DNA of 64,000 bases from an uncultured Bradyrhizobium sp. (GCF_936943645.1 NZ_CAKZJO010000050.1:104721-168720), one strand, 5' to 3'; counted from the first letter of the stretch, positions 29,405-42,933 are shown. Numbers and translations: made by a program. The notes: generated by a model not told the origin, from the sequence alone.

Positions 29405-30961
29405 ATGGCTACACCCTGTCAGTTTCTGGCCAACACTCAACAATTTGCAGGCTCACCGGCTGATCAGGCGCGCTGCCTGCTGCGGCGTGTCAAAGTCGCG
29501 GGAAACGTCGACGATACCCCGGCGCAGATTCCCGACAAGCTGCTCGCCATCGTCGGACAGCCTGCGACGGTGACGCTTCAGCAGTTGCAGAGCTACCTCG
29601 CGTTCAAGGGCATCTCTGCTGCGGATATCGGCGGCGACTTGGCGAAGGGCGTCTCCTCCACCTCCAAGGGGACCAAGGCGAGCTATTTCATCATTCACGA
29701 CACCAGCGATGAGCTGTCAGGCAACTCGTTTCCGGCAACCATCAATACGGCTGCATGGTCCGGCAACGACCTCGCGAAGCGGAGCACGAACTCGGCGCAT
29801 ATCTTCATCAACCGGCTCGGTCAGTCCGCCACCGGACACAATTATTCGGTAGCGTGGCGAGCCACCAAGATCGAACGCGACCCTGCGATGAAGGGCCTTT
29901 TTCTGCATCACGAGCTGATCCAGCCGCGCATCAAGGGCGGCTTCAAGTTCGCCGCCGTTGGTCCGACGCCCGGATTCACCCAGGAAACCATGGACCGGCT
30001 CGCGCTCTGCTACATCGCGGCCGCAGTCAGGCGCGGATCGTTCTTAATCCCGGCCTTCCATTGCGTTCTCGACCTCGGGATCAAGGACGGACATGACGAC
30101 CCGCAGAATTTCGACCTGTTCCAGTGGGTCGGTTCGATCGAGAAAATCCTCAGCGAAATCCAGACGCCGGTCGGGGCTCATGCGGTGCTGGCTGCTGCGA
30201 TGGAGGCAATTGCTCCGCAAGCGGTAGCGGTAGCTGCCGCACCGCCGCCAGCCGCCGCGCCGCCGCAGCTCGAAACGGTACGTGACGCCTTTGACGGCAA
30301 ACGCCACATGCCGGTCAGGCGTATTAAGGGAACCACGCCTCTTTTCTTCAAGGCCAAGATGTCCATCGACGCAGACGGCGCCGCCCGGGCATACCATCCC
30401 GACTCCAAGAATCCTGAATCCCTCGACAACACCGGGAACGCCACCAGCGAATCGAAGAAATTCATCCAGGGCAAGAAAATGAATGGGAAAACGGGCAAGG
30501 GTCCCCGCCCCGGATTCTTCGTGTCAGCGACACGTCTTCAACATGGCGACGACTTCGATGCCGACGCGTTCGTCGATGCCGAGTTCATTCCCTATATCGT
30601 CTTGCCGAATAGTTTCGCAGCCGATGTCGCTCCCGGTGACATCTGCACGGTCGTGAACATGAAGAATCTCCGGACGACGTCCGCGATCTTTGCCGACACC
30701 AATCCCAGGGTCGGCGAAGCATCGATCCGCACGGCCCTCAATTTGCATGTTCACGATCCCTCCTTTCCCATTACCAAGATGGCGAGAGCGGGCGGCGATG
30801 AAGGGGCCAATTACGTCTATATCGTCTATCCCAAGTCGCGGTTCACGCCCCGCGCCAATGCTCCGCACTGGCCGGCGGAACAGATCGAGGCAACAGCTGC
30901 TCCGCTTTTCGAAGCCTTCGGCGGACTGGATATGGTGAAGCGCCTCTTTCCGCTAGCCTAG
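29405..30961 (+). CDS. Two-part putative glycan hydrolase: amidase-like N-terminus plus GH75 (chitosanase-like) domain
   Basis: A 518-residue protein without a signal peptide. The first half contains SYFIIHDTSDEL and GHNYSVAWRATKIE, which recall peptidoglycan amidase cores, although zinc ligands could not be confirmed. A proline/alanine linker (residues about 275-290) leads to a second half with FKAKMSIDADGAARAYHPD, FIPYIVLPNSF, then AIFADTNPRVGEASIRTAL, resembling glycoside hydrolase family 75 chitosanases. Start follows TTTGGAGAACGGCT. Codon use is less GC-biased than its neighbours and it lies between icd and an icd-like relic, suggesting acquired DNA. Activity and export route unknown. 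Confidence 0.65.
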   Translation: MATPCQFLANTQQFAGSPADQARCLLRRVKVAGNVDDTPAQIPDKLLAIVGQPATVTLQQLQSYLAFKGISAADIGGDLAKGVSSTSKGTKASYFIIHDTSDELSGNSFPATINTAAWSGNDLAKRSTNSAHIFINRLGQSATGHNYSVAWRATKIERDPAMKGLFLHHELIQPRIKGGFKFAAVGPTPGFTQETMDRLALCYIAAAVRRGSFLIPAFHCVLDLGIKDGHDDPQNFDLFQWVGSIEKILSEIQTPVGAHAVLAAAMEAIAPQAVAVAAAPPPAAAPPQLETVRDAFDGKRHMPVRRIKGTTPLFFKAKMSIDADGAARAYHPDSKNPESLDNTGNATSESKKFIQGKKMNGKTGKGPRPGFFVSATRLQHGDDFDADAFVDAEFIPYIVLPNSFAADVAPGDICTVVNMKNLRTTSAIFADTNPRVGEASIRTALNLHVHDPSFPITKMARAGGDEGANYVYIVYPKSRFTPRANAPHWPAEQIEATAAPLFEAFGGLDMVKRLFPLA

Positions 30962-31039
30962 ACGGCGGATTGGTGCTCTTGCACGCTTTATCCTGACGAT
31001 CCGTGCACCTCCGCGCGGATCGTGCACCGCGTCGCGTTC

Positions 31040-31081
31040 GTGAAAGACCTCGCGATGATCGTTGGCGCCGACCAGCGCCGG
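31040..31081 (+). pseudogene. Short icd 3'-end-like relic
   Basis: Translated from GTG, this stretch reads VKDLAMIVGADQRR and matches icd codons for [14 protein letters not shown]. At DNA level about 33 of 39 bases agree with icd 29152-29190. Similarity fades on both sides. It may be the remnant of a duplicated icd 3' end, possibly left by insertion of the intervening gene; chance similarity is unlikely but not excluded. Confidence 0.45.
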
Positions 31082-31132
31082 CGAAGCAGGTGGACATCCG
31101 CAATTTCGCCCGACTACGGTCGGACATGATCA

Positions 31133-31166
31133 AGGGCCGCACTTCAGACGCGGCCCTCTCGTTTTA
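31133..31166 (+). terminator. Terminator-like hairpin downstream of the GH75-like gene
   Basis: AGGGCCGC (31133-31140) pairs with GCGGCCCT (31149-31156) around a nine-base loop (counting only perfect pairs), followed by CTCGTTTTAC. It lies 171 bases after the GH75-like stop and just before the DUF3455 gene. Confidence 0.55.
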
Positions 31167-31185
31167 CGCTTTGCGGAGCACCTCT

Positions 31186-31683
31186 ATGTCTATCAAGCTT
31201 GCCGTCCCCTGCCTGCTCCTGCTCTCGACCGGCATGGCCGGCGCCGCGGAGTCCTTGCCCGATGGCATTGCCGCCCCCGGCGAGAGCCTCGTCCTCAGAG
31301 TCCACGCCGAAGGCGCTCAGGTCTATGAGTGCAAGGCCGCCGCCGACGGCAAGCTCGCCTGGGTCTTCCGCGAACCGATCGCGACGCTGCTCTCCGATGG
31401 CAAGACGGCCGGCCGCCACTATGCCGGCCCGAACTGGGAGCTCGCCGACGGCAGCGCCGTGATCGGCAAGGCCGTCGGCAACGCGCCGGGTGCAACGCCT
31501 GCCGATATCCCCTGGCTGAAGCTGGAAGTGACCGCCCGCCGCGGCAGCGGCACGCTGACGCCTGTCACCACCGTCCAGCGCATCAACACCCATGGCGGCA
31601 AGCTCGACGGTTCTTGCGACAAGGCCGGCGAATTCAGGAGCGCACCCTACTCGGCCGACTACGTCTTCCTGAAAAAGGGCTGA
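31186..31683 (+). CDS. DUF3455 secreted protein
   Basis: A 165-residue exported protein. A signal peptide (MSIKLAVPCLLLLSTGMAGA) precedes the DUF3455 domain: VLRVHAEGAQVYECKAAADG, then PNWELADGSAVIGKAVGNAP and a conserved HGGKLDGSCDKAGEF near the end. The family is common in soil bacteria and fungi and has no established function. It converges on the potassium-channel gene with a 16-base gap. Confidence 0.88.
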   Translation: MSIKLAVPCLLLLSTGMAGAAESLPDGIAAPGESLVLRVHAEGAQVYECKAAADGKLAWVFREPIATLLSDGKTAGRHYAGPNWELADGSAVIGKAVGNAPGATPADIPWLKLEVTARRGSGTLTPVTTVQRINTHGGKLDGSCDKAGEFRSAPYSADYVFLKKG

Positions 31684-31699
31684 CGAACGGAGCTGAGCG

Positions 31700-32929
31700 C
31701 TACGCGGCCGGCCCCTCGTCCTGCTCGGCCTGCGCCAATTCGGCCAGCGCGAGGTCGCCGGTGTCGGCGAGCCGGGCCTTGGCAGTGGTGTGAACGTGAT
31801 CGGCCAGCGTCGGCATGCGCGCGATCAGCGCGTGAAAATCCTGCGCGTCGAGCACGAGCAGGCGCGTCTTGCGCGTCGCCGTCACCGTGCCGCTGCGTTT
31901 TGTCTTGTGCAGCAGCGCGATCTCGCCGAAGAATGTGCCGTCGGCAAGCCGCACATGCTGGCTCGGCAGCGCGATCTCGACCTCGCCGGCGGTGATGAAA
32001 TACATCGACGAAGCCGTATCCCCCCGCCGCACCAGGATCTCGCCCTGCTCGACGGTGCGGGCCCGGAGCAGCCGCATGATGTCGGCGATCTCCGCGGCCG
32101 ACAGATGCGAGAACAGCGGCACCCGCGCCAGCATGCCCCAGGTGACGACGAAATCGCGCCGCTTCACCTCCTCGGCGAAGGCGGTGGAGATGATCGCGAC
32201 CGGCAGCGCGATCATGGCGAAGCCTGACATGATGGCGAAGGTGGAGATCAGCTTGCCGAGCGGCGTCACCGGGACGACGTCGCCATAGCCGACGGTGCCG
32301 AGCGTCACGATCGCCCACCACATCGCGTCCGGAATGGTGCCGAGCTTGCTGGGCTGCACGTCGCGCTCGACGGCGTAGAGCAGCGAAGCGAAGGTCAGGA
32401 CGACGCCGATCAGAATGACGACGCAGCCGATCAGCGCCCGCCGCTCGGCATGCACGGCGGCCAGCAGCGAGCGCATCGCCGGCGAATAGCGGACCAGCTT
32501 GAAGAACGGCAGCACGCCGAGCGCGGCCAGCGTCGCGTGCCGCCCGCTCGCGAGCACGGCGGACGCGGGCAGGAACGCCATGAGGTCGATGATGCCGAGC
32601 GGCGAGAGGGCGTAGCCCAGCCGGTCGGACAGCGCCGAGCCCTTGCGCTGGGTATGTCCCGCCACGGTCCATAGCCGCGCCAGATATTCCAGCGCGAACA
32701 CGATCAGGGACAGGACGGTGACGACCTCGAACAGCGTGCCGAACTGCGCGTCGAGCTCCGGCACCGATGTGAGGATCATCGTGACGACGTTGAGCACGAT
32801 GACGCCGATGATGAACTTGATGAAGCGCGATCCGGCCGAATAGGCCAGCGGGTCGTGCTCCAGCAATTCATAGAGGCGATCCCGGAGATCGGGATCGCGA
32901 AGCCCACGCCCTCGCGGACCCGGGCGCAT
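31700..32929 (-). CDS. Cyclic-nucleotide-binding-domain potassium channel
   Basis: A 409-residue voltage-channel-like protein. Six membrane helices are followed by the selectivity filter TVGYGD and, at the C-terminus, a cyclic-nucleotide-binding domain (VEQGEILVRRGDTASSMYFI, then DGTFFGEIALLHKTKRSGTV). This is the architecture of the MloK1 channel of Mesorhizobium. The phosphate-cassette pattern FGEIALL is present. The start is five bases after the alaS stop, so it is probably cotranscribed with alaS. Confidence 0.92.
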   Translation of the reverse strand: MRPGPRGRGLRDPDLRDRLYELLEHDPLAYSAGSRFIKFIIGVIVLNVVTMILTSVPELDAQFGTLFEVVTVLSLIVFALEYLARLWTVAGHTQRKGSALSDRLGYALSPLGIIDLMAFLPASAVLASGRHATLAALGVLPFFKLVRYSPAMRSLLAAVHAERRALIGCVVILIGVVLTFASLLYAVERDVQPSKLGTIPDAMWWAIVTLGTVGYGDVVPVTPLGKLISTFAIMSGFAMIALPVAIISTAFAEEVKRRDFVVTWGMLARVPLFSHLSAAEIADIMRLLRARTVEQGEILVRRGDTASSMYFITAGEVEIALPSQHVRLADGTFFGEIALLHKTKRSGTVTATRKTRLLVLDAQDFHALIARMPTLADHVHTTAKARLADTGDLALAELAQAEQDEGPAA

Positions 32930-32934
32930 GACAG

Positions 32935-35616
<2,682 letters not shown>

Positions 35617-35838
35617 GTTCATCCAATCGGGTGTGCTTGGACCCGCAATACGCATCCAAACCAGACATTAAGGCTGTTATCTGCGGGGCAAAGCGCTTTT
35701 AGACAAGGCCAGCTTTCCTGTCCAGAAACTGTGCAAGGAGATCAGAGGGTTGCCGCAGGCGCTCAATCCGTTGGATAGGACGCGCTGACGCGTTGACAGG
35801 CTTGGCCGGCTTGTGGTCTGTACCCATCTGTATCGTAC

Positions 35839-36014
35839 GGCCACGTCGGGAGAGACCGGCTTTAGGCAGCCGGCGCCGAAGGAGCAACCGCCCCGGAAAC
35901 TCTCAGGCAAAAGGACCGCGTGGCTTTGACAGCATCTGGAAAGAGGCGCCGACGGGTCTAGACCCGCCAGCGTCCGCCGACGGGATAATACTCTCAGGCA
36001 CAGCGACAGATGGG
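35839..36014 (+). promoter_or_regulatory. Tandem glycine riboswitch (gcvT leader)
   Basis: Two glycine aptamers in a row. The first is closed by CCACG/CGTGG (35841-35845 with 35919-35923) and contains GGGAGAGACC, GCCGAAGGAGCAA and AAACTCTCAGGCAAAAGGACC. The second is closed by CATCTG/CAGATG (35933-35938 with 36007-36012) and contains GCGCCGACGGG and ATACTCTCAGGCACAGCGACAG. It precedes gcvT by 57 bases; glycine binding should turn on the glycine-cleavage operon. The 222 bases between alaS and the riboswitch hold no gene and presumably the promoter. Confidence 0.95.
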
Positions 36015-36071
36015 GCTTCGTCTGGTGTCCTCAGGGAATCGTCCCCGGGGAACCGCCGAGGGCCCCCTAAG

Positions 36072-37217
36072 ATGCTAGCGCACGACCAAGACTCCCTGAA
36101 GCGAACGCCCCTTTACGACCTTCATGTCTCCATGGGCGGCAAGATGGTGCCGTTCGCCGGCTATGACATGCCGGTGCAATACTCTGCGGGCGTGCTTAAA
36201 GAGCACCTCCATACCCGCACCAAAGCCGGCCTGTTCGACGTCTCCCATATGGGCCAGATCGCGCTTCGGCCGAAATCCGGCAAGGTCGAGGACGCCGCCC
36301 GCGCGCTGGAACGGCTGGTGCCGCAGGACATCGTGGCGATCGCGCCGGGACGGCAGCGCTACGCCCAGTTCACCAATCCGGATGGCGGCATTCTCGACGA
36401 TCTCATGGTCGCCAATTTCGGCGATCACCTGTTCCTGGTCGTCAACGCCGCCTGCAAGGACGCCGACGAGGCGCATCTGCGCGCGAATCTCTCCGAGGAC
36501 TGCGTCATCGAGCCGCTCGCCGACCGCGCGCTGGTCGCGTTGCAGGGCCCGAAGGCGGAAGCCGCGCTGGCGAAATTATGTGCAGCGGCGCCGTCCATGA
36601 AGTTCATGGATGCCGGCCCGCACAAGGTTGCCGGCATCGACTGCTTCGTCTCGCGCTCCGGCTACACCGGCGAGGACGGTTTCGAGATCTCGGCTCCGGC
36701 TGCCGATGCCGAACGCCTCGCCAAGCTGCTGCTGGATGATCCCGACGTGATGCCGATGGGCCTCGGGGCCCGCGACAGCCTGCGGCTGGAAGCAGGGCTC
36801 TGCCTCTACGGCCACGACATCGACACCGCGACCACGCCGGTCGAGGCCGCGCTGGAATGGTCGGTGCAGAAGAGCCGCCGCTCTGGCGGCGCGCGCGCCG
36901 GCGGCTTTCCCGGCGCCGACAAGATCCTCGCCCATTTCGATCAGGGCGCATCCCGCCGCCGCGTCGGCCTGCGCGCGGAAGGGCGCGCACCGGTGCGCGA
37001 AGGCGCGCTGCTGTTTGCGGATGAGGCGGGCGGCGCGCCGATCGGACAAGTCACCTCGGGCGGCTTCGGCCCGAGCCTGAGTGCGCCGGTGGCGATGGGC
37101 TACGTGCCAACGCCTCTCGCCGCACTCGGCACCAAGCTGTTCGCCGAGGTGCGCGGCCAGCGCCTGCCGCTCACTGTTGCCGCGATGCCCTTCGTCAAGA
37201 ACACCTACAAACGCTGA
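36072..37217 (+). CDS. gcvT: Glycine cleavage system T protein (aminomethyltransferase)
   Basis: A 381-residue tetrahydrofolate-dependent aminomethyltransferase. It starts MLAHDQDSLKRTPLYDLHVS and shows GLFDVSHMGQIA, GYTGEDGFEIS and GLGARDSLRLEAGLCLYGHD, all family signatures. T protein releases ammonia and forms methylene-THF from the aminomethyl group on H protein. First gene of gcvT-gcvH-gcvP, ten bases before gcvH, under riboswitch control. Confidence 0.97.
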   Translation: MLAHDQDSLKRTPLYDLHVSMGGKMVPFAGYDMPVQYSAGVLKEHLHTRTKAGLFDVSHMGQIALRPKSGKVEDAARALERLVPQDIVAIAPGRQRYAQFTNPDGGILDDLMVANFGDHLFLVVNAACKDADEAHLRANLSEDCVIEPLADRALVALQGPKAEAALAKLCAAAPSMKFMDAGPHKVAGIDCFVSRSGYTGEDGFEISAPAADAERLAKLLLDDPDVMPMGLGARDSLRLEAGLCLYGHDIDTATTPVEAALEWSVQKSRRSGGARAGGFPGADKILAHFDQGASRRRVGLRAEGRAPVREGALLFADEAGGAPIGQVTSGGFGPSLSAPVAMGYVPTPLAALGTKLFAEVRGQRLPLTVAAMPFVKNTYKR

Positions 37218-37226
37218 GGATTCGAA

Positions 37227-37595
37227 ATGACCACGACGCTGTACACCTCCGACCACGAATGGCTGGCGATCGACGGCGATGTCGCCACGGTCGGCATCAC
37301 CGACTACGCCCAGCAGCAGCTCGGCGACGTCGTGTTCGTCGAATTGCCCAAGGTCGGCCGCGCCCTGAAGAAAGCGGAGGCCGCCGCCGTGGTCGAGTCG
37401 GTGAAGGCCGCCTCCGACGTCTACGCGCCCGTGACCGGCGAAGTGCTCGAGACCAATGCCGAGCTCGCCGCCGAGCCGGCGCTGGTGAACTCGGACGCGC
37501 AAGGCAAGGCCTGGTTCTTCAAGATCAAGATGGCCGACAAGAGCGAGCTCGGCGGCCTCATGGATGAAGCCGCCTACAAGGCACATACGGCGTAG
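37227..37595 (+). CDS. gcvH: Glycine cleavage system H protein
   Basis: The 122-residue lipoyl carrier of the glycine cleavage system. The lipoylated lysine lies in [15 protein letters not shown], and the N-terminal [20 protein letters not shown] is canonical. It shuttles the aminomethyl group from P protein to T protein. Sits between gcvT and gcvP with short gaps, so it is translated from the same riboswitch-controlled mRNA. Confidence 0.97.
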   Translation: MTTTLYTSDHEWLAIDGDVATVGITDYAQQQLGDVVFVELPKVGRALKKAEAAAVVESVKAASDVYAPVTGEVLETNAELAAEPALVNSDAQGKAWFFKIKMADKSELGGLMDEAAYKAHTA

Positions 37596-37612
37596 GGACA
37601 ATGGAGCAAGCG

Positions 37613-40480
37613 ATGACCGCGCACCGCAAGACCAACGGCGAAACCGCCGCCAGTTTCGTTCGCCGCCATATCGGCCCGTCGGCGCGCGACGTCACCGCCA
37701 TGCTGGAGACCGTCAGCGCCAGGAGCGTCGATGCCCTGATGGCGGAGACGCTGCCGGCCTCGATCCGGCAGGCCGCTCCGCTCGATCTCGGCAAGCCCTT
37801 GAGCGAGACCGAGGCGATCGCGCACATGACCGAGCTCGCGCGTCAGAACCAGGTCTTCACCTCGCTGATCGGCCAGGGTTATTCCGGCACGATCCTGCCC
37901 GCGGTGATCCAGCGCAACATTTTGGAGAACCCGGCCTGGTACACGGCCTACACGCCCTACCAGCCGGAGATCAGCCAGGGCCGGCTGGAAGCGCTGCTCA
38001 ACTTCCAGACCATGATCTGCGACCTCACCGGGCTCGACGTGGCCAACGCCTCGCTGCTCGATGAAGCGACCGCCGCGGCCGAAGCCATGGCGCTCGCCGA
38101 GCGGCACTCGCAGGTGAAGGCGCAGGCCTTCTTCGTCGACAAGGACGTGCATCCGCAGACGCTGGCCGTGATGCGCACCCGCGCCGAACCGCTGGGCTGG
38201 AACCTGATTGTCGGCGATCCCCTCACCGATCTCGACAAGGCGGACGTGCTCGGCGCGCTGCTGCAATACCCCGGCTCCTCCGGCGCGGTGCGCGACCTCC
38301 GGCCCGCGATCGCCACGCTGAAGGCCAAGGGTGCGCTCGCGATCGTTGCTGCCGACCTGCTTGCGCTCACCCTGCTCGCCTCGCCCGGCGAGCTCGGCGC
38401 CGACATTGCGATCGGCTCGGCACAGCGTTTTGGCGTGCCGATGGGCTATGGCGGACCGCACGCCGCCTATATGGCGGTGCGCGATGCGCTCAAGCGCTCG
38501 CTGCCCGGCCGCATCGTCGGCCTCTCCGTGGATTCCCGCGGCGCGCCGGCCTATCGGCTCGCGCTGCAGACCCGCGAGCAGCATATCCGCCGCGAGAAGG
38601 CGACCTCCAACATCTGCACCGCACAGGTGCTGCTCGCCGTGATCGCCTCGATGTACGCGGTCTATCACGGCCCCGAAGGCCTGACCCAGATCGCACGCAA
38701 CGTGCATCGCCGCGCCGCCGTGCTGGCCGCCGGCCTGCGCAAGCTCGGCTTTGCGCCTGGCAGCGAAGCTTTCTTCGACACGCTCAGCGTCGATGCCGGC
38801 GCCAAGCGCGCCGAAATCGTCGCGCGTGCGGGTAGCGAGAAGATCAATCTCGGCGTCGGCGAAATTGCGCTGCGCATCGCGCTCGACGAGACCACGACGC
38901 CGGCGACGGTCGAAGCGGTCTGGCGCGCCTTTGGCGGCACCCTCGCCTATGCCGAGATCGATGCGGAGACGCGCGAGGCGCTGCCGGAGGATCTGAAGCG
39001 CACCACCGCGTTCCTCACCCATCCGGTGTTCCACGCGCATCGCTCGGAGACCGAGATGCTGCGTTACATGCGCAAGCTCAGCGATCGCGACCTCGCGCTC
39101 GACCGCGCGATGATTCCGCTCGGATCCTGCACCATGAAGCTGAACGCGACCACCGAGATGATGCCGCTGACCTGGCCGGAGTTTGCGACGCTGCACCCGT
39201 TCGTGCCGCGCGAGCAGGCGAGCGGCTATCACGCGCTGTTCGCGCGGCTGGAAAAATGGCTGTGCGACATCACCGGCTATGACGCAATCTCGCTGCAGCC
39301 GAATTCAGGCGCGCAAGGAGAATATGCCGGGCTGCTCGCGATCCGCGGCTATCATGCCGCGCGCGGCGAGAGCCACCGCAAGATCTGCCTGATCCCCTCC
39401 TCCGCCCACGGCACCAATCCGGCCTCGGCCGCGATGGTCGGCATGGACGTGGTGGTGGTCGCTTGCGAGAAGAACGGCGACGTCGACGTCAATGATCTCC
39501 GCGCCAAGGCCGAGAAGCATTCGAACGACCTCGCCGCGGTCATGATCACCTATCCCTCGACCCACGGCGTGTTCGAGGAACACATTCGCGAGATCTGCGA
39601 CGTCGTGCACGGCCATGGCGGCCAGGTCTATCTCGACGGCGCCAACCTCAACGCGCAGGTCGGCCTGTCCAGGCCCGGCGATTACGGCGCCGATGTCAGC
39701 CATCTCAATCTGCACAAGACCTTCTGCATTCCGCATGGCGGCGGCGGTCCCGGCATGGGTCCGATCGGCGTCAAGGCGCACCTCGCGCCGTTCCTGCCGG
39801 GTCATCCGGGGACGAATGCTGAAGCTCCTGTCGGCCCGGTCTCGGCCGCGCCGTTCGGCTCGGCGTCGATCCTGACCATCTCCTACATCTACATCCTGAT
39901 GATGGGCGGCGAAGGATTGAAGCGCGCCACCGAGATCGCGATCCTCAACGCCAATTACATCGCAGCGCGTCTCGATCCGCACTTCCCGGTGCTCTACAAG
40001 AACGCAAAAGGCCGCGTCGCCCATGAGTGCATCGTCGATCCCCGTGCGCTGAAGACGACCTCAGGCGTCACCGTCGACGACATCGCAAAGCGCCTGATCG
40101 ACTACGGCTTCCACGCGCCCACCATGAGCTTCCCGGTGCCGGGGACGCTGATGATCGAGCCGACCGAATCGGAATCCAGGGCCGAGCTGGACCGGTTTTG
40201 CGATGCCATGATCGCGATCCGCAAGGAGATCGCCGAGGTCGAGGCCGGCCGCTTCAAGATCGAAGCGTCACCGCTGCGCCATGCTCCGCACACCGTGCAC
40301 GACATCGCCGACGACGATTGGAAGCGCGCCTATAGCCGCAGCGAAGGCTGCTTCCCCGCCGGCGTCTCGCGTACCGACAAATATTGGAGCCCGGTGGGCC
40401 GCGTCGACAACGTCTACGGCGACCGTAACCTCGTGTGCTCCTGCCCGCCCGTGAGCGATTACGCGGAAGCGGCGGAGTAA
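37613..40480 (+). CDS. gcvP: Glycine dehydrogenase (decarboxylating), P protein
   Basis: A 955-residue single-chain P protein, carrying both halves (alpha and beta) fused. The PLP lysine is in [20 protein letters not shown] in the C-terminal half, and [14 protein letters not shown] in the first half is typical. It decarboxylates glycine and loads H protein. An ATG four codons upstream (37601) is possible; the chosen ATG has GGAG at seven bases. Last gene of the operon. Confidence 0.97.
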   Translation: MTAHRKTNGETAASFVRRHIGPSARDVTAMLETVSARSVDALMAETLPASIRQAAPLDLGKPLSETEAIAHMTELARQNQVFTSLIGQGYSGTILPAVIQRNILENPAWYTAYTPYQPEISQGRLEALLNFQTMICDLTGLDVANASLLDEATAAAEAMALAERHSQVKAQAFFVDKDVHPQTLAVMRTRAEPLGWNLIVGDPLTDLDKADVLGALLQYPGSSGAVRDLRPAIATLKAKGALAIVAADLLALTLLASPGELGADIAIGSAQRFGVPMGYGGPHAAYMAVRDALKRSLPGRIVGLSVDSRGAPAYRLALQTREQHIRREKATSNICTAQVLLAVIASMYAVYHGPEGLTQIARNVHRRAAVLAAGLRKLGFAPGSEAFFDTLSVDAGAKRAEIVARAGSEKINLGVGEIALRIALDETTTPATVEAVWRAFGGTLAYAEIDAETREALPEDLKRTTAFLTHPVFHAHRSETEMLRYMRKLSDRDLALDRAMIPLGSCTMKLNATTEMMPLTWPEFATLHPFVPREQASGYHALFARLEKWLCDITGYDAISLQPNSGAQGEYAGLLAIRGYHAARGESHRKICLIPSSAHGTNPASAAMVGMDVVVVACEKNGDVDVNDLRAKAEKHSNDLAAVMITYPSTHGVFEEHIREICDVVHGHGGQVYLDGANLNAQVGLSRPGDYGADVSHLNLHKTFCIPHGGGGPGMGPIGVKAHLAPFLPGHPGTNAEAPVGPVSAAPFGSASILTISYIYILMMGGEGLKRATEIAILNANYIAARLDPHFPVLYKNAKGRVAHECIVDPRALKTTSGVTVDDIAKRLIDYGFHAPTMSFPVPGTLMIEPTESESRAELDRFCDAMIAIRKEIAEVEAGRFKIEASPLRHAPHTVHDIADDDWKRAYSRSEGCFPAGVSRTDKYWSPVGRVDNVYGDRNLVCSCPPVSDYAEAAE

Positions 40481-40503
40481 GGCCGCGGCGGAGGTCTCGG
40501 AGC

Positions 40504-40585
40504 GTGGGCAAAGCGCAAGCGTGCCCACCAGTTTCGTCCCCGTTGAAATGCGGTGGGCACGGCGCTTACGCGCCTTTGCCCACAC
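40504..40585. repeat. Palindromic repeat, family C, second copy
   Basis: GTGGGCAAAGCGCAAGCGTGCCCAC at one side and GTGGGCACGGCGCTTACGCGCCTTTGCCCACAC at the other form nested inverted arms. Same family as 19820-19912, with the internal order preserved and the loop different. It lies between gcvP and the recA terminator. Confidence 0.8.
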
Positions 40586-40674
40586 TACGGCACTGAGCGC
40601 GTCTCTAGACCACAACCAAGAATCGGCTTCGCCGGCATCAGACGCTTCATCGCACCACCTGATCGACGCATACC

Positions 40675-40727
40675 GCGAAACGAAACGGGCGCTGACGACG
40701 TCGGCAACTCAACGTCTTCAGCGCCCG
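40675..40727 (-). terminator. Intrinsic terminator of recA
   Basis: On the minus strand GGGCGCTGA (40726-40718) pairs with TCAGCGCCC (40695-40687), with an inner ACGT pairing, followed by GTTTCGTTTCG. It starts 30 bases after the recA stop codon. Confidence 0.7.
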
Positions 40728-40756
40728 CTCCTCGCGAAAAGCTTTCGCGGTTCGTC

Positions 40757-41845
<1,089 letters not shown>

Positions 41846-41930
41846 TGGGTCGTGCTCCTTATGGCGAGGATTCGGGTGCGGGACAAACGGTGAGGCAGCG
41901 GGTCGTCGATAAAAACAATGTACCCCATTT

Positions 41931-41952
41931 GTTCTAGGTTCGCAATATGTTC
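41931..41952 (-). promoter_or_regulatory. LexA (SOS) box upstream of recA
   Basis: GTTCGCAATATGTTC (41938-41952) is an exact GTTC-N7-GTTC, the alphaproteobacterial LexA recognition motif. A further GTTC at 41931-41934 gives a third half-site. It sits about 90 bases before the recA start codon. Confidence 0.8.
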
Positions 41953-42121
41953 TTTTGCGGATTTGAACCCCCACAGCTCAAATCGCCCTGTGCGCACAAT
42001 TGAACAGACTCCGGGTCTGCCCTCCCCCCTAATGAACCGTCACCGCACGGACCCGTGGCTGCTACCGGTGATGAGAACGCCGATTGCGCTCCCGCCTTCC
42101 TCGCACGGACAGGAGCGTGTC

Positions 42122-42322
42122 ATGTTCAAACGACGACGGTTCAAGCAACAGCTGACCCTTCAAGACCGGCTCTCCGCATGGGTGAAGCAGGTCAAGGAGG
42201 ATGCCGCCCGGCTGCCGCCCGGTCCTGAGAGGGACGCCCTCCTCAAGAAGGCGCGCCAGGCCGAGATGGCAAACCATCTGCACGACTGGGTCAAATCTCC
42301 GGGGCTGCAACCGCCGAAATAG
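42122..42322 (+). CDS. Small hypothetical protein
   Basis: A 66-residue basic protein starting MFKRRRFKQQLTLQDRLSAW. It resembles short rhizobial proteins with a KKARQAEMANHLHDWVKSPG tail, whose role is unknown. No membrane or secretion signal. An AGGAGCGTGT lies just before the ATG. It runs divergently from recA but is not obviously SOS-controlled. Confidence 0.6.
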   Translation: MFKRRRFKQQLTLQDRLSAWVKQVKEDAARLPPGPERDALLKKARQAEMANHLHDWVKSPGLQPPK

Positions 42323-42477
42323 CCGCGCAGGCGCAACGCCCCTCCCGCGCCGAAGCTGATGCGCATCGAAGCCGCGTACCCGGTCGCCGTCATAAACCCG
42401 CAATCCTGCGGCAACGAACCTTCGCGCGGTCTCAGGCCTTCTCCACCGATGAGACCGCAACTCCGGGGACGGCAGTC

Positions 42478-42645
42478 ATGACGGACAACGAGCAACGCGA
42501 GACGATCCGGCGCAATCCTCTGCTGGAGGCGGCGCATGACGAGATGATCAAGTTCGAGCGCAAGGAAAACGAGTTCCGCAGGAAGGATCGCCTGGAGCGC
42601 GCCAGCGAGCTGCATCTTCCCCTCGACGAAATCAAGCTTCACTAG
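42478..42645 (+). CDS. Small charged hypothetical protein
   Basis: A 55-residue helix-rich protein starting MTDNEQRETIRRNP with a run of charged residues (EMIKFERKENEFRRKDRLER). Downstream of the 66-residue protein gene by 155 bases, same strand. Too small to assign; the strong coding-like third-position GC and the helical periodicity support it as real, with moderate confidence. Confidence 0.5.
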   Translation: MTDNEQRETIRRNPLLEAAHDEMIKFERKENEFRRKDRLERASELHLPLDEIKLH

Positions 42646-42843
42646 GGGGCCGCCGGGACTGGCAAAGGCCCGACAACGCAGGGCCGAGCGCATAGGGGTA
42701 TTTAAACACCACCATTTAAGCCACTGATATACCGACGAAATTCACATGCTGCCTACTGTGCATGGGGTTGTTTTGCAATTTTTTGGGGATGGACACGCCT
42801 CATGCGCCCAGGTCGCGGGCGCGGCGGCCATTTGCGGACCTTT

Positions 42844-42933
42844 CTACAGCAGTGCCAGCAGCACTAATCCAATCACCAGCACGACGAAGCCAGCCGCTGT
42901 CGCGGCGGCGAATGACCGCTCAACGTTGTCCAT
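42844..42933 (-). CDS. Tiny single-helix membrane protein
   Basis: A 29-residue peptide, MDNVERSFAAATAAGFVVLV plus a hydrophobic end, i.e. one predicted transmembrane helix with a short charged N-terminus. The ribosome-binding site is poor (GGGGTGGC). Could be a genuine small membrane protein or a chance reading frame. Confidence 0.4.
   Translation of the reverse strand: MDNVERSFAAATAAGFVVLVIGLVLLALL

Noticed and set aside
37574..39232. A 552-codon open frame on the minus strand
   Set aside because: Antisense to gcvP; same shadow composition.
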